Source: Fulvivirga aurantia (lineage in GTDB: Bacteria; Bacteroidota; Bacteroidia; Cytophagales; Cyclobacteriaceae). Taken from it: 15,754 bases of DNA. The notes under the pieces are model-generated. The model was not told where the DNA came from. It saw only the letters and a list, made by a program, of their open reading frames with translations, and searched no databases. A program made the translations under genes and the position numbers. The stretch lies in the NCBI RefSeq assembly GCF_009711475.1, contig NZ_SMMD01000909.1:1-15754 (forward strand). Direction: 5' to 3'. Shown piece by piece: positions 1-9,196 of this stretch; positions within the stretch are counted from its first letter, which is position 1, and the number at the start of each line of letters is the position of its first letter.

Positions 1-1091
1 GTATTAAGCACCTCCTGCTTGTCAAATTCTGATACGTTTTCTAATTGAACATTGGTTACTAAGTAGTCCACCTTGCTGTCAAGAATGAAATCGTAGTTTT
101 CTCTTGAGCTATGGACTGAAAAAGAATTTTCTGCCAATACTCTATTGAGATAGTATTTATCACCCACTTTTTGATAGGCTATTTGATACCTGGAGCTTGA
201 GATGTCGAGAAAGATATCTGCTAACTTCATTAGAGCTCTTAACCCGAGGTTGCCGTATTTATGGTATTTAATGCCTCTTTCACTTAGACCAAAATCAAAG
301 TAAACAAAAGCGAAAGTCTCTTTATCAATAAAAATTTGTCCCTTATAAAATGATTTTTTGATTTCTGGTTTCTGATCAAATGAAATTACGTATACCTCAG
401 AGTTATTATAGTTAGTAACTCCTTGTAAAAAAAACTCGTGATTTTTTAAGCCAACGTCATTTAATATATTCCAATCTTTAATGGATTGTGTCAAATCATA
501 CGTGAGTATTGCTTGAGGTTTAAGACCAACTTCGATACCTTTTAAAGCCTGTTGGTCTTTTATGGCTCTCATTTTGTTGAGTCTAAACTGATCAACTTTT
601 CCGGACTGGTGAAAAATATCAAATACGGCTTCAGAGAGAGAGACGTATTGATTACCTTTTTTAGAAACTAACCGGTAAAAACCACTGCTTTTATAATCGT
701 CTTGAGGATAATTTTTAGTTAAGTTGGCTAATGCTTTTTGTATGACCTGAGAGGCACTTAGACCAGTAAAAACCAGTTCATTTAAAATTTTCAGATCTTC
801 CTTAAGATAACATTCAAAATCCTTAGATATAGATGCTATCTTAATTTTTGTTAGCTTGTAACCAATGTATGAGATAGTAAGCGTGTCGTCTAAGTTTTGT
901 TCTCTTAGGTGAATTTTAAACTGACCATGTTGATTGGTAACAGTGCCAGTTTTAGCATTATTTAAGTAAACATTAACATAGGGTAGGGGCTCTTTGGTCG
1001 ATTGGTCATATACTCTGCCTTGGATAGAATGCGTTTGACTGTGAGCAAACGAAGCAGGTATAAGAACAACCAATAATAGTAGTAGCCTCAT
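1..1091 (-). CDS. Secreted carboxypeptidase-regulatory-like domain protein, C-terminus cut by window edge
   Basis: The frame is open from an ATG at 1091 to the left edge (363 codons seen, no stop), so the C-terminus is missing. The product starts with a signal peptide (MRLLLLLVVLIPASFA, cleavage probably near residue 19). Residues about 22-105 resemble the CarboxypepD_reg-like beta-sandwich of Bacteroidota: IQGRVYD, an EPLPYVNVYL strand, then GTVTNQHGQFKI and a TISYIGYK strand. The remainder (from about 115) has the AxxVIQKALxNLxKNYP and GFYRL pattern seen in Bacteroidota proteins annotated only by this N-terminal domain; its function is unknown. No TonB plug or barrel is visible, so it is not a SusC-like transporter in the part shown. 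It begins 15 nt after the osmC-like stop and is probably co-transcribed with it. Location is inferred to be periplasm or outer membrane. The family call is fairly sure, the function is not. Confidence 0.8.
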   Translation of the reverse strand, partial: MRLLLLLVVLIPASFAHSQTHSIQGRVYDQSTKEPLPYVNVYLNNAKTGTVTNQHGQFKIHLREQNLDDTLTISYIGYKLTKIKIASISKDFECYLKEDLKILNELVFTGLSASQVIQKALANLTKNYPQDDYKSSGFYRLVSKKGNQYVSLSEAVFDIFHQSGKVDQFRLNKMRAIKDQQALKGIEVGLKPQAILTYDLTQSIKDWNILNDVGLKNHEFFLQGVTNYNNSEVYVISFDQKPEIKKSFYKGQIFIDKETFAFVYFDFGLSERGIKYHKYGNLGLRALMKLADIFLDISSSRYQIAYQKVGDKYYLNRVLAENSFSVHSSRENYDFILDSKVDYLVTNVQLENVSEFDKQEVLN

Positions 1092-1106
1092 ACGCTTATA
1101 TCGGGG

Positions 1107-1505
1107 TTATCTTACTATCTCTGTTTCAAACTTTATCTCAGCTTTAAGCGACTCAGCTACCGAACAGTATTTTTCAAGAGACAACTTAGTGACTTTGTCT
1201 AATTCTTCGATATTGGCATCAGGGGATGTCAGGATGAACTTTAAAGTTATATGAGTAAAACCTCTTGGGTGATCTGCTTTTCTGACGCCATAGGCTTCTA
1301 CAGTAAGGTCTTTTAATTCTTTTCGCCTTTTTTGGATCATCTGAGATACTTCAACAGCCACACAACCACTCAAAGCCGACAAGATCATTTCCATAGGAGA
1401 TTGGCCGGTTTTGTTTTCATCTTTCATATCGATGAAAACCTTGTTGCCTTGCTCATTGAAAGAGTTATACTCGTGATCTGTGATATATTTAGTAGTAATT
1501 TTCAT
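1107..1505 (-). CDS. OsmC/Ohr family protein (probable thiol-dependent peroxidase-like protein)
   Basis: A 132-residue protein of usual OsmC-family length. Both hallmark cysteines are present: C48 in ALSGCVAVEV, on the central helix, and C114 in EKYCSVAESL. In OsmC and Ohr this pair reduces organic or fatty-acid hydroperoxides by a thiol cycle. The GQSPMEMILSALSGC stretch (34-48) is typical of the YhfA-like OsmC branch, for which the physiological substrate is less well established, so peroxidase activity is inferred and not shown. There is no signal peptide, so it should be cytosolic. The start at 1505 is the first ATG after the response-regulator stop and gives the expected N-terminal strand. 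A candidate promoter lies just upstream, and the secreted-protein gene follows 15 nt downstream. Confidence 0.9.
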   Translation of the reverse strand: MKITTKYITDHEYNSFNEQGNKVFIDMKDENKTGQSPMEMILSALSGCVAVEVSQMIQKRRKELKDLTVEAYGVRKADHPRGFTHITLKFILTSPDANIEELDKVTKLSLEKYCSVAESLKAEIKFETEIVR

Positions 1506-1524
1506 ATGCGCTTAGTTTGTGCAG

Positions 1525-1556
1525 CGAAGTTAAGAGATACTTTTGCAAAGTGACAA
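1525..1556 (-). promoter_or_regulatory. Candidate Bacteroidota-type promoter for the osmC-like gene
   Basis: Read on the minus strand, TAACTTCG (1532-1525) matches the Bacteroidota -7 box TAnnTTTG with one mismatch. An ATTG (1557-1554) lies 21 nt upstream, near the usual -33 spacing. Transcription would begin about 15 nt before the ATG. The 51-bp gap between regulator and osmC genes leaves room for this promoter. It is a motif match only. Confidence 0.35.
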
Positions 1557-1985
1557 TTACATATCTTTAAAATACTTCTTCAGTAGTATTTTAAGTGAAT
1601 CTGAGGTTAATGGCTTAGGTACATACTCGCTGACCTGTGGGTAAGTGTGTGCTTTATCAATATCATCTTTATATACCGATGAGGAAAGTATGCATAGAGT
1701 AGAAGAGTCTTGAATTTCTTTAGGAACGATTTTTTGGTACTTGTTTAAGAAATCCCACCCGTTCATTACAGGCATGTTGATGTCTAAAAATATAAGTTTG
1801 GGAAATTCTTCAGGCTGATTTTTCACAATGTCTTCGAGGTATTGCAAAGCCTCACCACCACTCATACATGATTTTATATTGTCAGCTGCTCCTGTTGAGG
1901 AGATCACTCTTGTGTAGATGAAGTTTGATATCTCATCATCATCTATCACAAGTACATTTGCCAATTTCACAATATTATCAGTCAT
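1557..1985 (-). CDS. Single-domain response regulator (receiver only)
   Basis: A 142-residue CheY/Rcp1-like receiver with no output domain. The acidic pocket is in VIDDDE (D16/D17), the phospho-acceptor is D68 in LIFLDINMPVMNG, the switch Ser is around S101-S102 in CILSSS, and the conserved Lys is K124 in VPKPL. All residues needed for phosphorylation are present. Its ATG overlaps the stop of the upstream kinase gene (ATGA, 4 nt), which suggests translational coupling and near-equal amounts. The kinase is therefore its likely phosphodonor. With no DNA-binding or enzymatic domain it must act by protein contact or pass the phosphate on to a partner not in this window. The Rcp1-like family assignment is based on the FLDINMPVMNGWDFL pattern. 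Confidence 0.95.
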   Translation of the reverse strand: MTDNIVKLANVLVIDDDEISNFIYTRVISSTGAADNIKSCMSGGEALQYLEDIVKNQPEEFPKLIFLDINMPVMNGWDFLNKYQKIVPKEIQDSSTLCILSSSVYKDDIDKAHTYPQVSEYVPKPLTSDSLKILLKKYFKDM

Positions 1986-4900
1986 TCAGTATTTCTTTTG
2001 AAGCAAACATTAAAAGTAGAGCCTTTGCCGACTTCACTTTTTACCTCTATAAATCCACCGAGAGCCTCAATTTGAGACTTTATGATATATAATCCAAGGC
2101 CTTTACCTTCCTTATTGATGTGAAATCTCTGATACATACCAAAAAGCTTTTTGCCATGCGTATCAAGATCAATGCCTACACCATTATCTGTGACGGAAAG
2201 GCAAGTATAGTCTTCTAATATAGTAGATTCTATTTCAATATGTGGCGGATCACTGCCATGATATTTTAGAGCATTTGAAACCAGGTTTTGAAGTATGCTA
2301 TAAGTGGTAGCTTTTTTTGCGATCACAAATGGCGCCTTTTCAAAATTAGATTTAATGGTGGCATTCGCCTGTTTTATCTGAGTTTCTAAATTGCTTATAA
2401 CTCGATTTGTAATTTCTGCTAAATCAACTTTTGTAAGATCATTGGCTGTATCATCTTTAACTGCAACCAGCTGTATCAGGTCATTTAAAGTCGATTTTAG
2501 TTGCTCTACCGAGGTCACGATCTTGTCTAAAACCATCGGTTTGTCGATAGATGCATTACTTTCATTTTTATAGAGCTGCAGTAAGGTATCCAGATTTACT
2601 ACGGGTGCCCGCAAATCGTGCGAAGTGATATAAGCAAATTGTTTGAGTTCTGCATTCGTTGTTGTAAGCTCCTCGGTAAGCTTTACCAGCTGTGTTTCAT
2701 TTTTCTTACTGGTTGTGATGTTACGTATCATCGACAGGACTTTACCTTCCTCATATTTGACAATTCGAGCCTCAAAATACTGCTTTTCTGTTTGTATGTC
2801 TACCGAGTAATCCATGATCTGTACAGTGTCTGTCTTCTCGGCTATTTTAGATTTTTCTATGAATTGCTCTGATATTTCGGCCGTCATAATATCTCTCACA
2901 TTCTTGCCAATGAATGACTCTGAAGGTAAAAATAATTTGGTCGGATCAGAGACCTGAGAATCTAAATAGGTGCCGTCAATTGAGGTAATAAAGAGAATGT
3001 CTGGTAGCGCGTTGATGATGGCTGTGTTTCTATTCTGACTTTCCTGAAGCGCCATTTCTGTGAGTTTGCGTTCCGTTATGTCTTGCATTGACCCAATCAC
3101 CTTCACGGGATTGCCAGTATCATCAGTAATCAGTTCACCGTGTGACACCACGTATCTCACTGACCGATCCCGCCTTACAATTCGCTTTTCTATTGTATAA
3201 GGCTCACCTGTTTTTATTGTGTTTTGAATGGCTTCTGTGATGACTTTCCGATCATCCGGGTGAATGTAAGAAGCGCCTATTTCAAATGTAGGAATAAAGG
3301 CTTGTGGCTCTTCACCGCATATTCTAAAGTACTCGTCAGACCAGAACACCTCGTCAGATGGCAAATGATACTCCCAACTACCAAGGTGAGAGATCCGTTG
3401 TGCAGCATACAGGCGCTCTTTGTTTTTTCTGGCCTCTTCGTCAGCCTCCATTTTTTGGGTAATGTCCATTACTACCCCCTCTATGGAGATCATGGTGCCA
3501 CCTGCATCAAATATCGCCTGACCACGCTCATTGAGGTATTTTAGCTGTCCAGATTTAGTGTAAATTCTATAACTTACTTCAAATGGCTCCCTTTTTTTTG
3601 TGGCATTGATCATTATCTGCCTCACTCTTTTCAGGTCATCTGGGTGTACAATGTCATCAAATGTCACTATACCATTTTCTACAAAGTCTTCGGGTTTGTA
3701 ACCTGTCATGTCATAAGCGCCAGAACTTACGAAAAGAAGTGTAAAGTAAGGCGCAGGACCACAGCTGTATACAAGACCAGGGAGGTTTTGTATGAGGGTG
3801 CTCAGCCTATTACGACTATTTAAAATTTCGTTCTCAGCTTCCTTTCTATCGGTGATAAATTCTGTAAAAAGGATCATGCCGCCTATTTCTCCATCAGGTA
3901 GATACCAGGGCTGATTTTTACTTCTTACCCACTCTTTTTTACCATCACTTTTGATAAATACATCTACTTCAAGCGTGATATTTTCACCTTTCAGAGCTCT
4001 TTGGTGGTAAGTCTTCCACTCTGAGGTAACATCTGGAAAAAGTTCGTAATGGTTTAGACCAATAATTTTTTTGACGGTCATTTCCTCATCTTTCACCCAC
4101 CAGTCGTCTAAAAACTGTTGGCTGCAAGCTATATAGTTCATTCCCATATCATACATAGCCACTGCCAGTGGAGTGTTGGAAATAAAATATCGAAGTTGTG
4201 TTTCAGATCTTTTTACAGCCCCTATGGCTTTTTTCTGCTCTGTGACGTCTGTGATGATGCTAAGTATCGCATCCTGTTTTTTATATTCAAATGGGATCAC
4301 AACCGATTCACCAATTTTCTTAGAACCATCAACACAGATATAGGTCTGCTCAAATTTAGGTGCTGCTTCTCCCGTATTAAGAATATAGTTTATTCGTCCC
4401 TGAATGATCGCCTCGTTATCTTTTTGTCTAAACGAGGCCGTATTCTTTCCCATCAAATAATCTACCGATGGCGCTTTGATGAGCTCCGCAGCAGTTTTGT
4501 TGGCATATAGAATTTCTCCATCAAGATTTTGAATGATGATCGCATTTGGCGTATACTGTATGAGCTTTCGGCTAAATTGCTCATTTTCTCTTAGGGCATT
4601 TTCATACTCTCGCGACTCACTTATGTCCATCGACAAGCCGGTTATTCTCACAGCCTTATCGTCATCGTTGGTGATTACCAAGCCCCATGTTCTGATATGG
4701 CGTATATTTCCTCTGCCAGAAACAATTTTGTGGTCGAAAGTGAAGGTAGATTGCTTCGAAATTGAGTGATCAATTATTTCTTCAACCATCTCAACATCCT
4801 TGGGGTGAACCAATTTGAGAAAGGCTTCATATGTGCCTTTAAACCTTTCTTTGGATACCTGAAAGATATTGTAAAGGTTAGGTGATAGGGTAAATAACTT

Positions 4901-4996
4901 ACTGTGTATGTCATAGTGCCAGACACCAAGATTGGCAAACTCTTCTACCTCTTGTGGGAGGTCAGAAAGGAGTAGTAATTCATGGTTGGCGCTCAT
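1982..4996 (-). CDS. Soluble multi-PAS sensor histidine kinase
   Basis: A 1004-residue kinase. Six PAS/PAC units can be followed, at about residues 13-128, 138-255, 265-388, 397-517, 530-645 and 656-766; most end in a DIT/DIS-type PAC motif followed by a charged linker. Units 1, 4 and 5 carry the HPKD/HPDD signature of the PAS_3 fold. A short coiled coil (767-788) leads to the HisKA helix with the phospho-accepting H793 in ITSHDLRAPV. The ATPase domain has an N box with N904 and N908 (QNLVSNALKYHG), a G1 box at D937 (DNGVGID), and GKGLGL and GKGSTF glycine boxes near 964 and 991. No signal peptide or membrane helix is seen, so it should sense cytosolic signals. No PAS ligand residue could be assigned. 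It lacks a receiver of its own; its partner is the coupled receiver gene downstream. Start chosen at 4996: first in-frame ATG, just after a candidate promoter. Confidence 0.95.
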   Translation of the reverse strand: MSANHELLLLSDLPQEVEEFANLGVWHYDIHSKLFTLSPNLYNIFQVSKERFKGTYEAFLKLVHPKDVEMVEEIIDHSISKQSTFTFDHKIVSGRGNIRHIRTWGLVITNDDDKAVRITGLSMDISESREYENALRENEQFSRKLIQYTPNAIIIQNLDGEILYANKTAAELIKAPSVDYLMGKNTASFRQKDNEAIIQGRINYILNTGEAAPKFEQTYICVDGSKKIGESVVIPFEYKKQDAILSIITDVTEQKKAIGAVKRSETQLRYFISNTPLAVAMYDMGMNYIACSQQFLDDWWVKDEEMTVKKIIGLNHYELFPDVTSEWKTYHQRALKGENITLEVDVFIKSDGKKEWVRSKNQPWYLPDGEIGGMILFTEFITDRKEAENEILNSRNRLSTLIQNLPGLVYSCGPAPYFTLLFVSSGAYDMTGYKPEDFVENGIVTFDDIVHPDDLKRVRQIMINATKKREPFEVSYRIYTKSGQLKYLNERGQAIFDAGGTMISIEGVVMDITQKMEADEEARKNKERLYAAQRISHLGSWEYHLPSDEVFWSDEYFRICGEEPQAFIPTFEIGASYIHPDDRKVITEAIQNTIKTGEPYTIEKRIVRRDRSVRYVVSHGELITDDTGNPVKVIGSMQDITERKLTEMALQESQNRNTAIINALPDILFITSIDGTYLDSQVSDPTKLFLPSESFIGKNVRDIMTAEISEQFIEKSKIAEKTDTVQIMDYSVDIQTEKQYFEARIVKYEEGKVLSMIRNITTSKKNETQLVKLTEELTTTNAELKQFAYITSHDLRAPVVNLDTLLQLYKNESNASIDKPMVLDKIVTSVEQLKSTLNDLIQLVAVKDDTANDLTKVDLAEITNRVISNLETQIKQANATIKSNFEKAPFVIAKKATTYSILQNLVSNALKYHGSDPPHIEIESTILEDYTCLSVTDNGVGIDLDTHGKKLFGMYQRFHINKEGKGLGLYIIKSQIEALGGFIEVKSEVGKGSTFNVCFKRNTE

Positions 4997-5019
4997 GTAA
5001 CAGGATAAGGGTTAGTTAT

Positions 5020-5027
5020 CAAATATA
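5020..5027 (-). promoter_or_regulatory. Candidate -7 box for the kinase-regulator operon
   Basis: On the minus strand TATATTTG is a perfect match to the Bacteroidota TAnnTTTG -7 box, ending 23 nt before the kinase ATG. The best upstream TTTG (5058-5055) is 27 nt away, longer than the usual 19-21, so the -33 element is weak or absent. Confidence 0.4.
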
Positions 5028-5050
5028 ACAAATCTCTATTATTAAATCAT

Positions 5051-5077
5051 ATTGCAAACAATTGGCAATCTACCAAT
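5051..5077. repeat. Short overlapping inverted repeats in the divergent kinase/Lon-domain gap
   Basis: The 90-bp gap between the divergent kinase and Lon-domain genes contains ATTGC-N9-GCAAT (5051-5069), and overlapping it ATTGG-N7-CCAAT (5061-5077). The arms are only 5 bp, so these could be chance in AT-rich DNA. The position between two divergent starts is where an operator would be expected. No clear TAnnTTTG box was found for the plus-strand gene. Confidence 0.25.
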
Positions 5078-5086
5078 GTTGTATAG

Positions 5087-5677
5087 ATGATGATTGAGCA
5101 GGTTGAGTTACCGATATTTCCATTGGCCATTTTGCCAATTCTAAACGAACGAATTCCACTTCACATTTTTGAACCTCGATACAGACAGTTGCTACAAGAT
5201 GTAGAGTCTGCACAAATGCAATTTGGTATTTACTACTCGCACGGTCTTAATAAAGACAGAATGGGAGCGATAGTAGAGTTAGAGGCTGTGGTTAAACGCT
5301 ATCAAACTGGTGAAAGTGACATTATGGTGAAATGTGTAGATACATTTCTGTTAACGAAATTTTATAACAAATTTTCACCTAAGCTTTACCCAGGAGGAAT
5401 TATAGCTCCACTGAAAGCTTATGAGGAGTCGAGCGTATCAGAAGAGTTTAGAGATCAGTTCAGGGCATTTATGGCACTTAAGGATTATCAGGGTAAAATA
5501 GATTTTGATATTCATGATGTGGCTGTTGAGCTGAATCTTGATATAGGAGATAGGTTAAGGTATCTTAAATTACTGGATATACATAAAAGAGAAGCCTTTC
5601 TAAGTGAAAGGCTCCGTTATCGTAAATTTATACTTGAGCAGGAATTAAAGGTAAGAGATAACTTCTTCCTTAATTAA
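5087..5677 (+). CDS. Stand-alone Lon substrate-binding (LON N-terminal) domain protein
   Basis: A 196-residue protein matching the N-terminal domain of Lon protease along its length. The signature block is at residues 8-38: LPIFPLAILPILNERIPLHI then FEPRYRQLL. A later strand contains MVKCVDTFLL (residues 79-88). The AAA+ ATPase and Ser-Lys protease domains are absent, and the usual length of these single-domain homologues (about 190-220 residues) argues that this is not a broken Lon. In Lon the domain binds unfolded substrate; the job of the free form is not established. No signal peptide, so cytosolic. Translation may start at 5087 or at the adjacent ATG at 5090; the difference is one Met. 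It is divergent from the kinase gene and convergent with icmF, with stops only 5 bp apart. Confidence 0.9.
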   Translation: MMIEQVELPIFPLAILPILNERIPLHIFEPRYRQLLQDVESAQMQFGIYYSHGLNKDRMGAIVELEAVVKRYQTGESDIMVKCVDTFLLTKFYNKFSPKLYPGGIIAPLKAYEESSVSEEFRDQFRAFMALKDYQGKIDFDIHDVAVELNLDIGDRLRYLKLLDIHKREAFLSERLRYRKFILEQELKVRDNFFLN

Positions 5678-5682
5678 TCGCC

Positions 5683-8600
5683 CTACATGTTTCTTCTATA
5701 CTGGCCACCTACTTCAAATAGGGCCTGAGTAATCTGACCTAGAGAACATACCTTACAAGCAGCCATCAGAGAATCGAATAAGTTCTCATTTTTAATAGCC
5801 GCTGCCTGAATATCGTCAAGCGCCTTTTGTGCTTCATCATCATACTTATTATGCAAAGCACCTAGCATTTCAATCTGATATTCTTTTTCCTCTTTTGTAG
5901 CTCTTATAACCTCTTGAGGTACAATTGTAGGTGAGCCTTTAGAGCTTAAGAAGGTATTTACACCAATTATCGGGTATTCACCAGTATGCTTTAAGGTTTC
6001 GTAATGCAGACTTTCTTCCTGTATCTTACTACGCTGGTACATTGTCTCCATCGCACCTAATACGCCACCTCTTTCTGTTATTCTGTCAAACTCTGTGAGT
6101 ACCGCTTCTTCAACAAGATCGGTGAGCTCTTCAATAATAAATGATCCCTGAATTGGATTTTCATTTTTAGCCAAACCAAGCTCTTTATTGATTATGAGCT
6201 GTATAGCCATCGCTCTACGTACAGAGTTTTCTGTAGGTGTGGTTATGGCCTCATCATAAGCATTGGTATGCAATGAGTTACAGTTGTCATATATGGCATA
6301 AAGCGCCTGTAGCGTGGTTCTTATATCATTGAAATCAATCTCCTGTGCGTGCAATGATCTACCTGAAGTTTGAATATGGTATTTCAACATTTGCGAACGT
6401 GCATTGGCACCATATTTTTCACGCATAGCCTTTGACCAAATTCTTCTTGCCACTCGACCTATCACTGCATATTCGGGGTCGATACCGTTAGAAAAGAAGA
6501 ATGAAAGGTTAGGAGCAAACTTGTTGATGTCCATACCTCTACTCAGGTAGTATTCTACGTAAGTAAAGCCGTTGGCCAAAGTAAACGCCAGCTGCGTAAT
6601 AGGGTTGGCACCTGCCTCAGCAATATGGTACCCTGATATTGATACGGAATAGAAGTTACGTACATTTTGATTGATGAAATACTCTTGTACGTCACCCATC
6701 AGGCGTAGAGCAAATTCTGTTGAGAAAATACAGGTGTTTTGTGCCTGATCTTCTTTCAAAATGTCTGCCTGCACAGTACCTCTCACTTGTGAGAGTGTTT
6801 TTGCTTTTATGTCTGCGTAAACGTCTTTTGGTAAAACTTCATCACCTGTTACACCTAGAAGCATAAGCCCAAGGCCATCATTACCTTCAGGGAGCTTGCC
6901 CTGATAGCTAGGTCTTGTTGCTTTTTTCTCTTTGTATATTTTATCTATCTTCTTTTCTACCTCATCCTCAAGACCATTTTCTTTAATGTAAATCTCACAC
7001 TGCTGATCAATTGCGGCATTCATAAAAAAGCCTAAGAGCATAGGTGCAGGTCCGTTTATAGTCATAGATACAGACGTAAGCGGATCGGCAAGGTTAAAAC
7101 CGGAATACAGTTTCTTAGCATCATCGAGGCAACAGATTGAAACCCCTGAATTACCAATTTTACCATAGATATCCGGTCTGTAATCAGGGTCATTGCCATA
7201 AAGGGTCACCGAGTCGAAAGCCGTAGATAAACGCTTAGCCGGCATATCCAGACTTACATAGTGAAATCTTCTGTTAGTTCTTTCTGGGCCACCTTCACCG
7301 GCAAACATCCTTGTCGGATCTTCACCTTCTCTTTTAAATGGATAGATCCCAGCTGTGTAAGGAAATTCCCCCGGTACATTTTCCTGTAAGCTCCATCTCA
7401 ATACTTCACCCCAACCTTCATATTTTGGTAGGGCTACTTTTGGAATTTGAGAGTGAGAAAGTGACTCTGTATGTGTTTTAATCTTAATTTCTTTGTCCCT
7501 TACCTTAAATGTGTAAACAGGATCTTTGTATTTCTTCACTTTCGCTTCCCACTCATCAATCAATTTTTGATTACGTGGATCAAAGTCCAGAGCTATCTTT
7601 TCATAAGTCTCTTCAAGGCCTTTGATTAGCCTGTCTTTGTCTTCAATGTCGGAGTCTTTTAAAGTTTCGACCGACTTTCTCAAGCCATAAAGCTTCTGAG
7701 CAATTTTGCATTGTTGATCTACCCAATCGTCATAAGAGCGGTTATTCTCAGCAATCTCTGATAAATATCGTGTGCGATTTGGTGGGATCACGAAGATTTT
7801 CTCTGACATCTCACCAGTTATGGCAAGCTTGGAGGTTAGCTGCTTGGCACCGGTAATGTCCACAATTTTATCCATTACCTCTTTGTAGAGGCGATTCATG
7901 CCTGGGTCGTTAAACTGAGAAGCGATTGTTCCGAACACCGGAATTTCCTCGTCTTTAGTGTCCCAAAGCTGATGGTTACGTTTGTACTGTTTCTTTACAT
8001 CGCGCAACGCATCCAATGCCCCTCTTTTATCGAATTTGTTGATGGCTATCACATCGGCAAAATCAAGCATGTCGATTTTTTCCAGCTGTGTAGCAGCTCC
8101 ATATTCCGGTGTCATTACATAAAGACTCACATCTGAGTGGTCGGTGATTTCGGTATCTGACTGGCCTATACCTGATGTTTCTAATATGATGAGGTCATAT
8201 TGTGCTGCCTTAAGCACTTGTATGGCCTCTTTTACGTGTTTAGAAAGCGCCAGATTTGATTGTCTCGTAGCGAGAGACCGCATATAAACACGATCACTTT
8301 TAATGGCATTCATTCTAATACGATCGCCAAGTAAAGCGCCCCCTGTTTTTCTTTTGGAAGGGTCTACCGATACGATAGCAATTGTTTTGTCTTCAAAATC
8401 GTGAAGAAATCTTCTTACTAACTCATCGACCAATGAAGATTTACCGGCACCACCAGTACCAGTGATACCTAAAATTGGTGTCTCTACTTTATCAGCCATT
8501 TCATGGATTTTCCCTAAGTCTTCTTTCGATTTTTCAGGGAAATTTTCAGCGGCAGAAATTAATCTGGCAATGGCTTTCTTTTCTTTCTTTTCTACATCAT

Positions 8601-9066
8601 TAATTTCACCATTCAGATTGTCTCCGGTAGGTATGTCACACCGCTCGATCATATCGTTGATCATGCCCTGGAGACCCATCTCACGGCCATCGTCTGGTGA
8701 GTAGATTCTGGTAATGCCGTAATCGTGTAGCTCCTTAATTTCGTCCGGTAGAATTACTCCACCGCCACCGCCAAAAATCTTGATGTGGCCAGAACCTTTT
8801 TCTTTCAGAAGGTCATGCATGTATTTAAAGTACTCTGTGTGTCCACCCTGGTAGGAAGTCATGGCAATAGCCTGAGCATCCTCCTGTATAGCTGTATTCA
8901 CTACCTCTTCCACACTTCTGTCATGACCGAGGTGTATAACCTCACATCCGGTAGCCTGAATGATACGTCTCATGATATTGATAGCCGCATCGTGGCCATC
9001 GAAAAGGCTGGCAGCTGTTACTATTCTGATCTTATTTTTTGGCTTATATGGAGCTACGTTCTTCAT
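5683..9066 (-). CDS. icmF: Fused isobutyryl-CoA mutase (B12-binding, MeaB-like GTPase, mutase)
   Basis: A 1127-residue enzyme with the IcmF domain order. Residues about 12-145 form the cobalamin-binding fold, with the lower-ligand H25 in LFDGHD and a GGGGG run at 99-103. Residues about 195-410 are a MeaB-like GTPase: P-loop GTGGAGKSS (K209), [25 protein letters not shown] and NKFD (343-346). A linker follows, then the mutase barrel (about 540-1127) with catalytic-region H814 in [12 protein letters not shown]. The substrate pair is F588 (TRMFAGEG) and Q776 (AQNTCIFS); methylmalonyl-CoA mutases have Tyr and Arg there. It should therefore interconvert isobutyryl-CoA and n-butyryl-CoA with adenosylcobalamin, linking valine and butyrate carbon, while the GTPase guards cofactor loading. 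Automatic pipelines often label it methylmalonyl-CoA mutase. It is cytosolic and single-gene; the start at 9066 lies about 70 nt after a good promoter candidate. All key motifs are intact. Confidence 0.95.
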   Translation of the reverse strand: MKNVAPYKPKNKIRIVTAASLFDGHDAAINIMRRIIQATGCEVIHLGHDRSVEEVVNTAIQEDAQAIAMTSYQGGHTEYFKYMHDLLKEKGSGHIKIFGGGGGVILPDEIKELHDYGITRIYSPDDGREMGLQGMINDMIERCDIPTGDNLNGEINDVEKKEKKAIARLISAAENFPEKSKEDLGKIHEMADKVETPILGITGTGGAGKSSLVDELVRRFLHDFEDKTIAIVSVDPSKRKTGGALLGDRIRMNAIKSDRVYMRSLATRQSNLALSKHVKEAIQVLKAAQYDLIILETSGIGQSDTEITDHSDVSLYVMTPEYGAATQLEKIDMLDFADVIAINKFDKRGALDALRDVKKQYKRNHQLWDTKDEEIPVFGTIASQFNDPGMNRLYKEVMDKIVDITGAKQLTSKLAITGEMSEKIFVIPPNRTRYLSEIAENNRSYDDWVDQQCKIAQKLYGLRKSVETLKDSDIEDKDRLIKGLEETYEKIALDFDPRNQKLIDEWEAKVKKYKDPVYTFKVRDKEIKIKTHTESLSHSQIPKVALPKYEGWGEVLRWSLQENVPGEFPYTAGIYPFKREGEDPTRMFAGEGGPERTNRRFHYVSLDMPAKRLSTAFDSVTLYGNDPDYRPDIYGKIGNSGVSICCLDDAKKLYSGFNLADPLTSVSMTINGPAPMLLGFFMNAAIDQQCEIYIKENGLEDEVEKKIDKIYKEKKATRPSYQGKLPEGNDGLGLMLLGVTGDEVLPKDVYADIKAKTLSQVRGTVQADILKEDQAQNTCIFSTEFALRLMGDVQEYFINQNVRNFYSVSISGYHIAEAGANPITQLAFTLANGFTYVEYYLSRGMDINKFAPNLSFFFSNGIDPEYAVIGRVARRIWSKAMREKYGANARSQMLKYHIQTSGRSLHAQEIDFNDIRTTLQALYAIYDNCNSLHTNAYDEAITTPTENSVRRAMAIQLIINKELGLAKNENPIQGSFIIEELTDLVEEAVLTEFDRITERGGVLGAMETMYQRSKIQEESLHYETLKHTGEYPIIGVNTFLSSKGSPTIVPQEVIRATKEEKEYQIEMLGALHNKYDDEAQKALDDIQAAAIKNENLFDSLMAACKVCSLGQITQALFEVGGQYRRNM

Positions 9067-9135
9067 ATATTAATCGTCTTCTGTTTTAAAGTCAGGGTCG
9101 AATTCACAAAAAAATATTCGACAGTTATTGGCATG

Positions 9136-9167
9136 CAAAATTACTGATTTATTGGTGATTTTGCTAA
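9136..9167 (-). promoter_or_regulatory. Candidate Bacteroidota-type promoter for icmF
   Basis: On the minus strand TAATTTTG (9143-9136) fits TAnnTTTG exactly. TTAG (9167-9164), one base off the TTTG -33 box, lies 20 nt upstream, which is the expected spacing. The implied leader to the icmF ATG is about 60-70 nt. This is the best promoter match in the window, but it is sequence evidence only. Confidence 0.45.
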
Positions 9168-9196
9168 CAGTCATTAGCTAGCCTGATTGTCATGCT

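Noticed and set aside
3592..3599. Eight-A run in the coding strand of the kinase as a programmed frameshift site
   Set aside because: The zero frame continues intact through the remaining PAS, HisKA and ATPase domains, no stimulatory structure was evident, and A-runs are common in AT-rich genes.
5087..5677. Truncated Lon protease pseudogene
   Set aside because: Length and ending fit the known stand-alone Lon-domain family, the frame is clean, and no remnant of the ATPase or protease domain follows.
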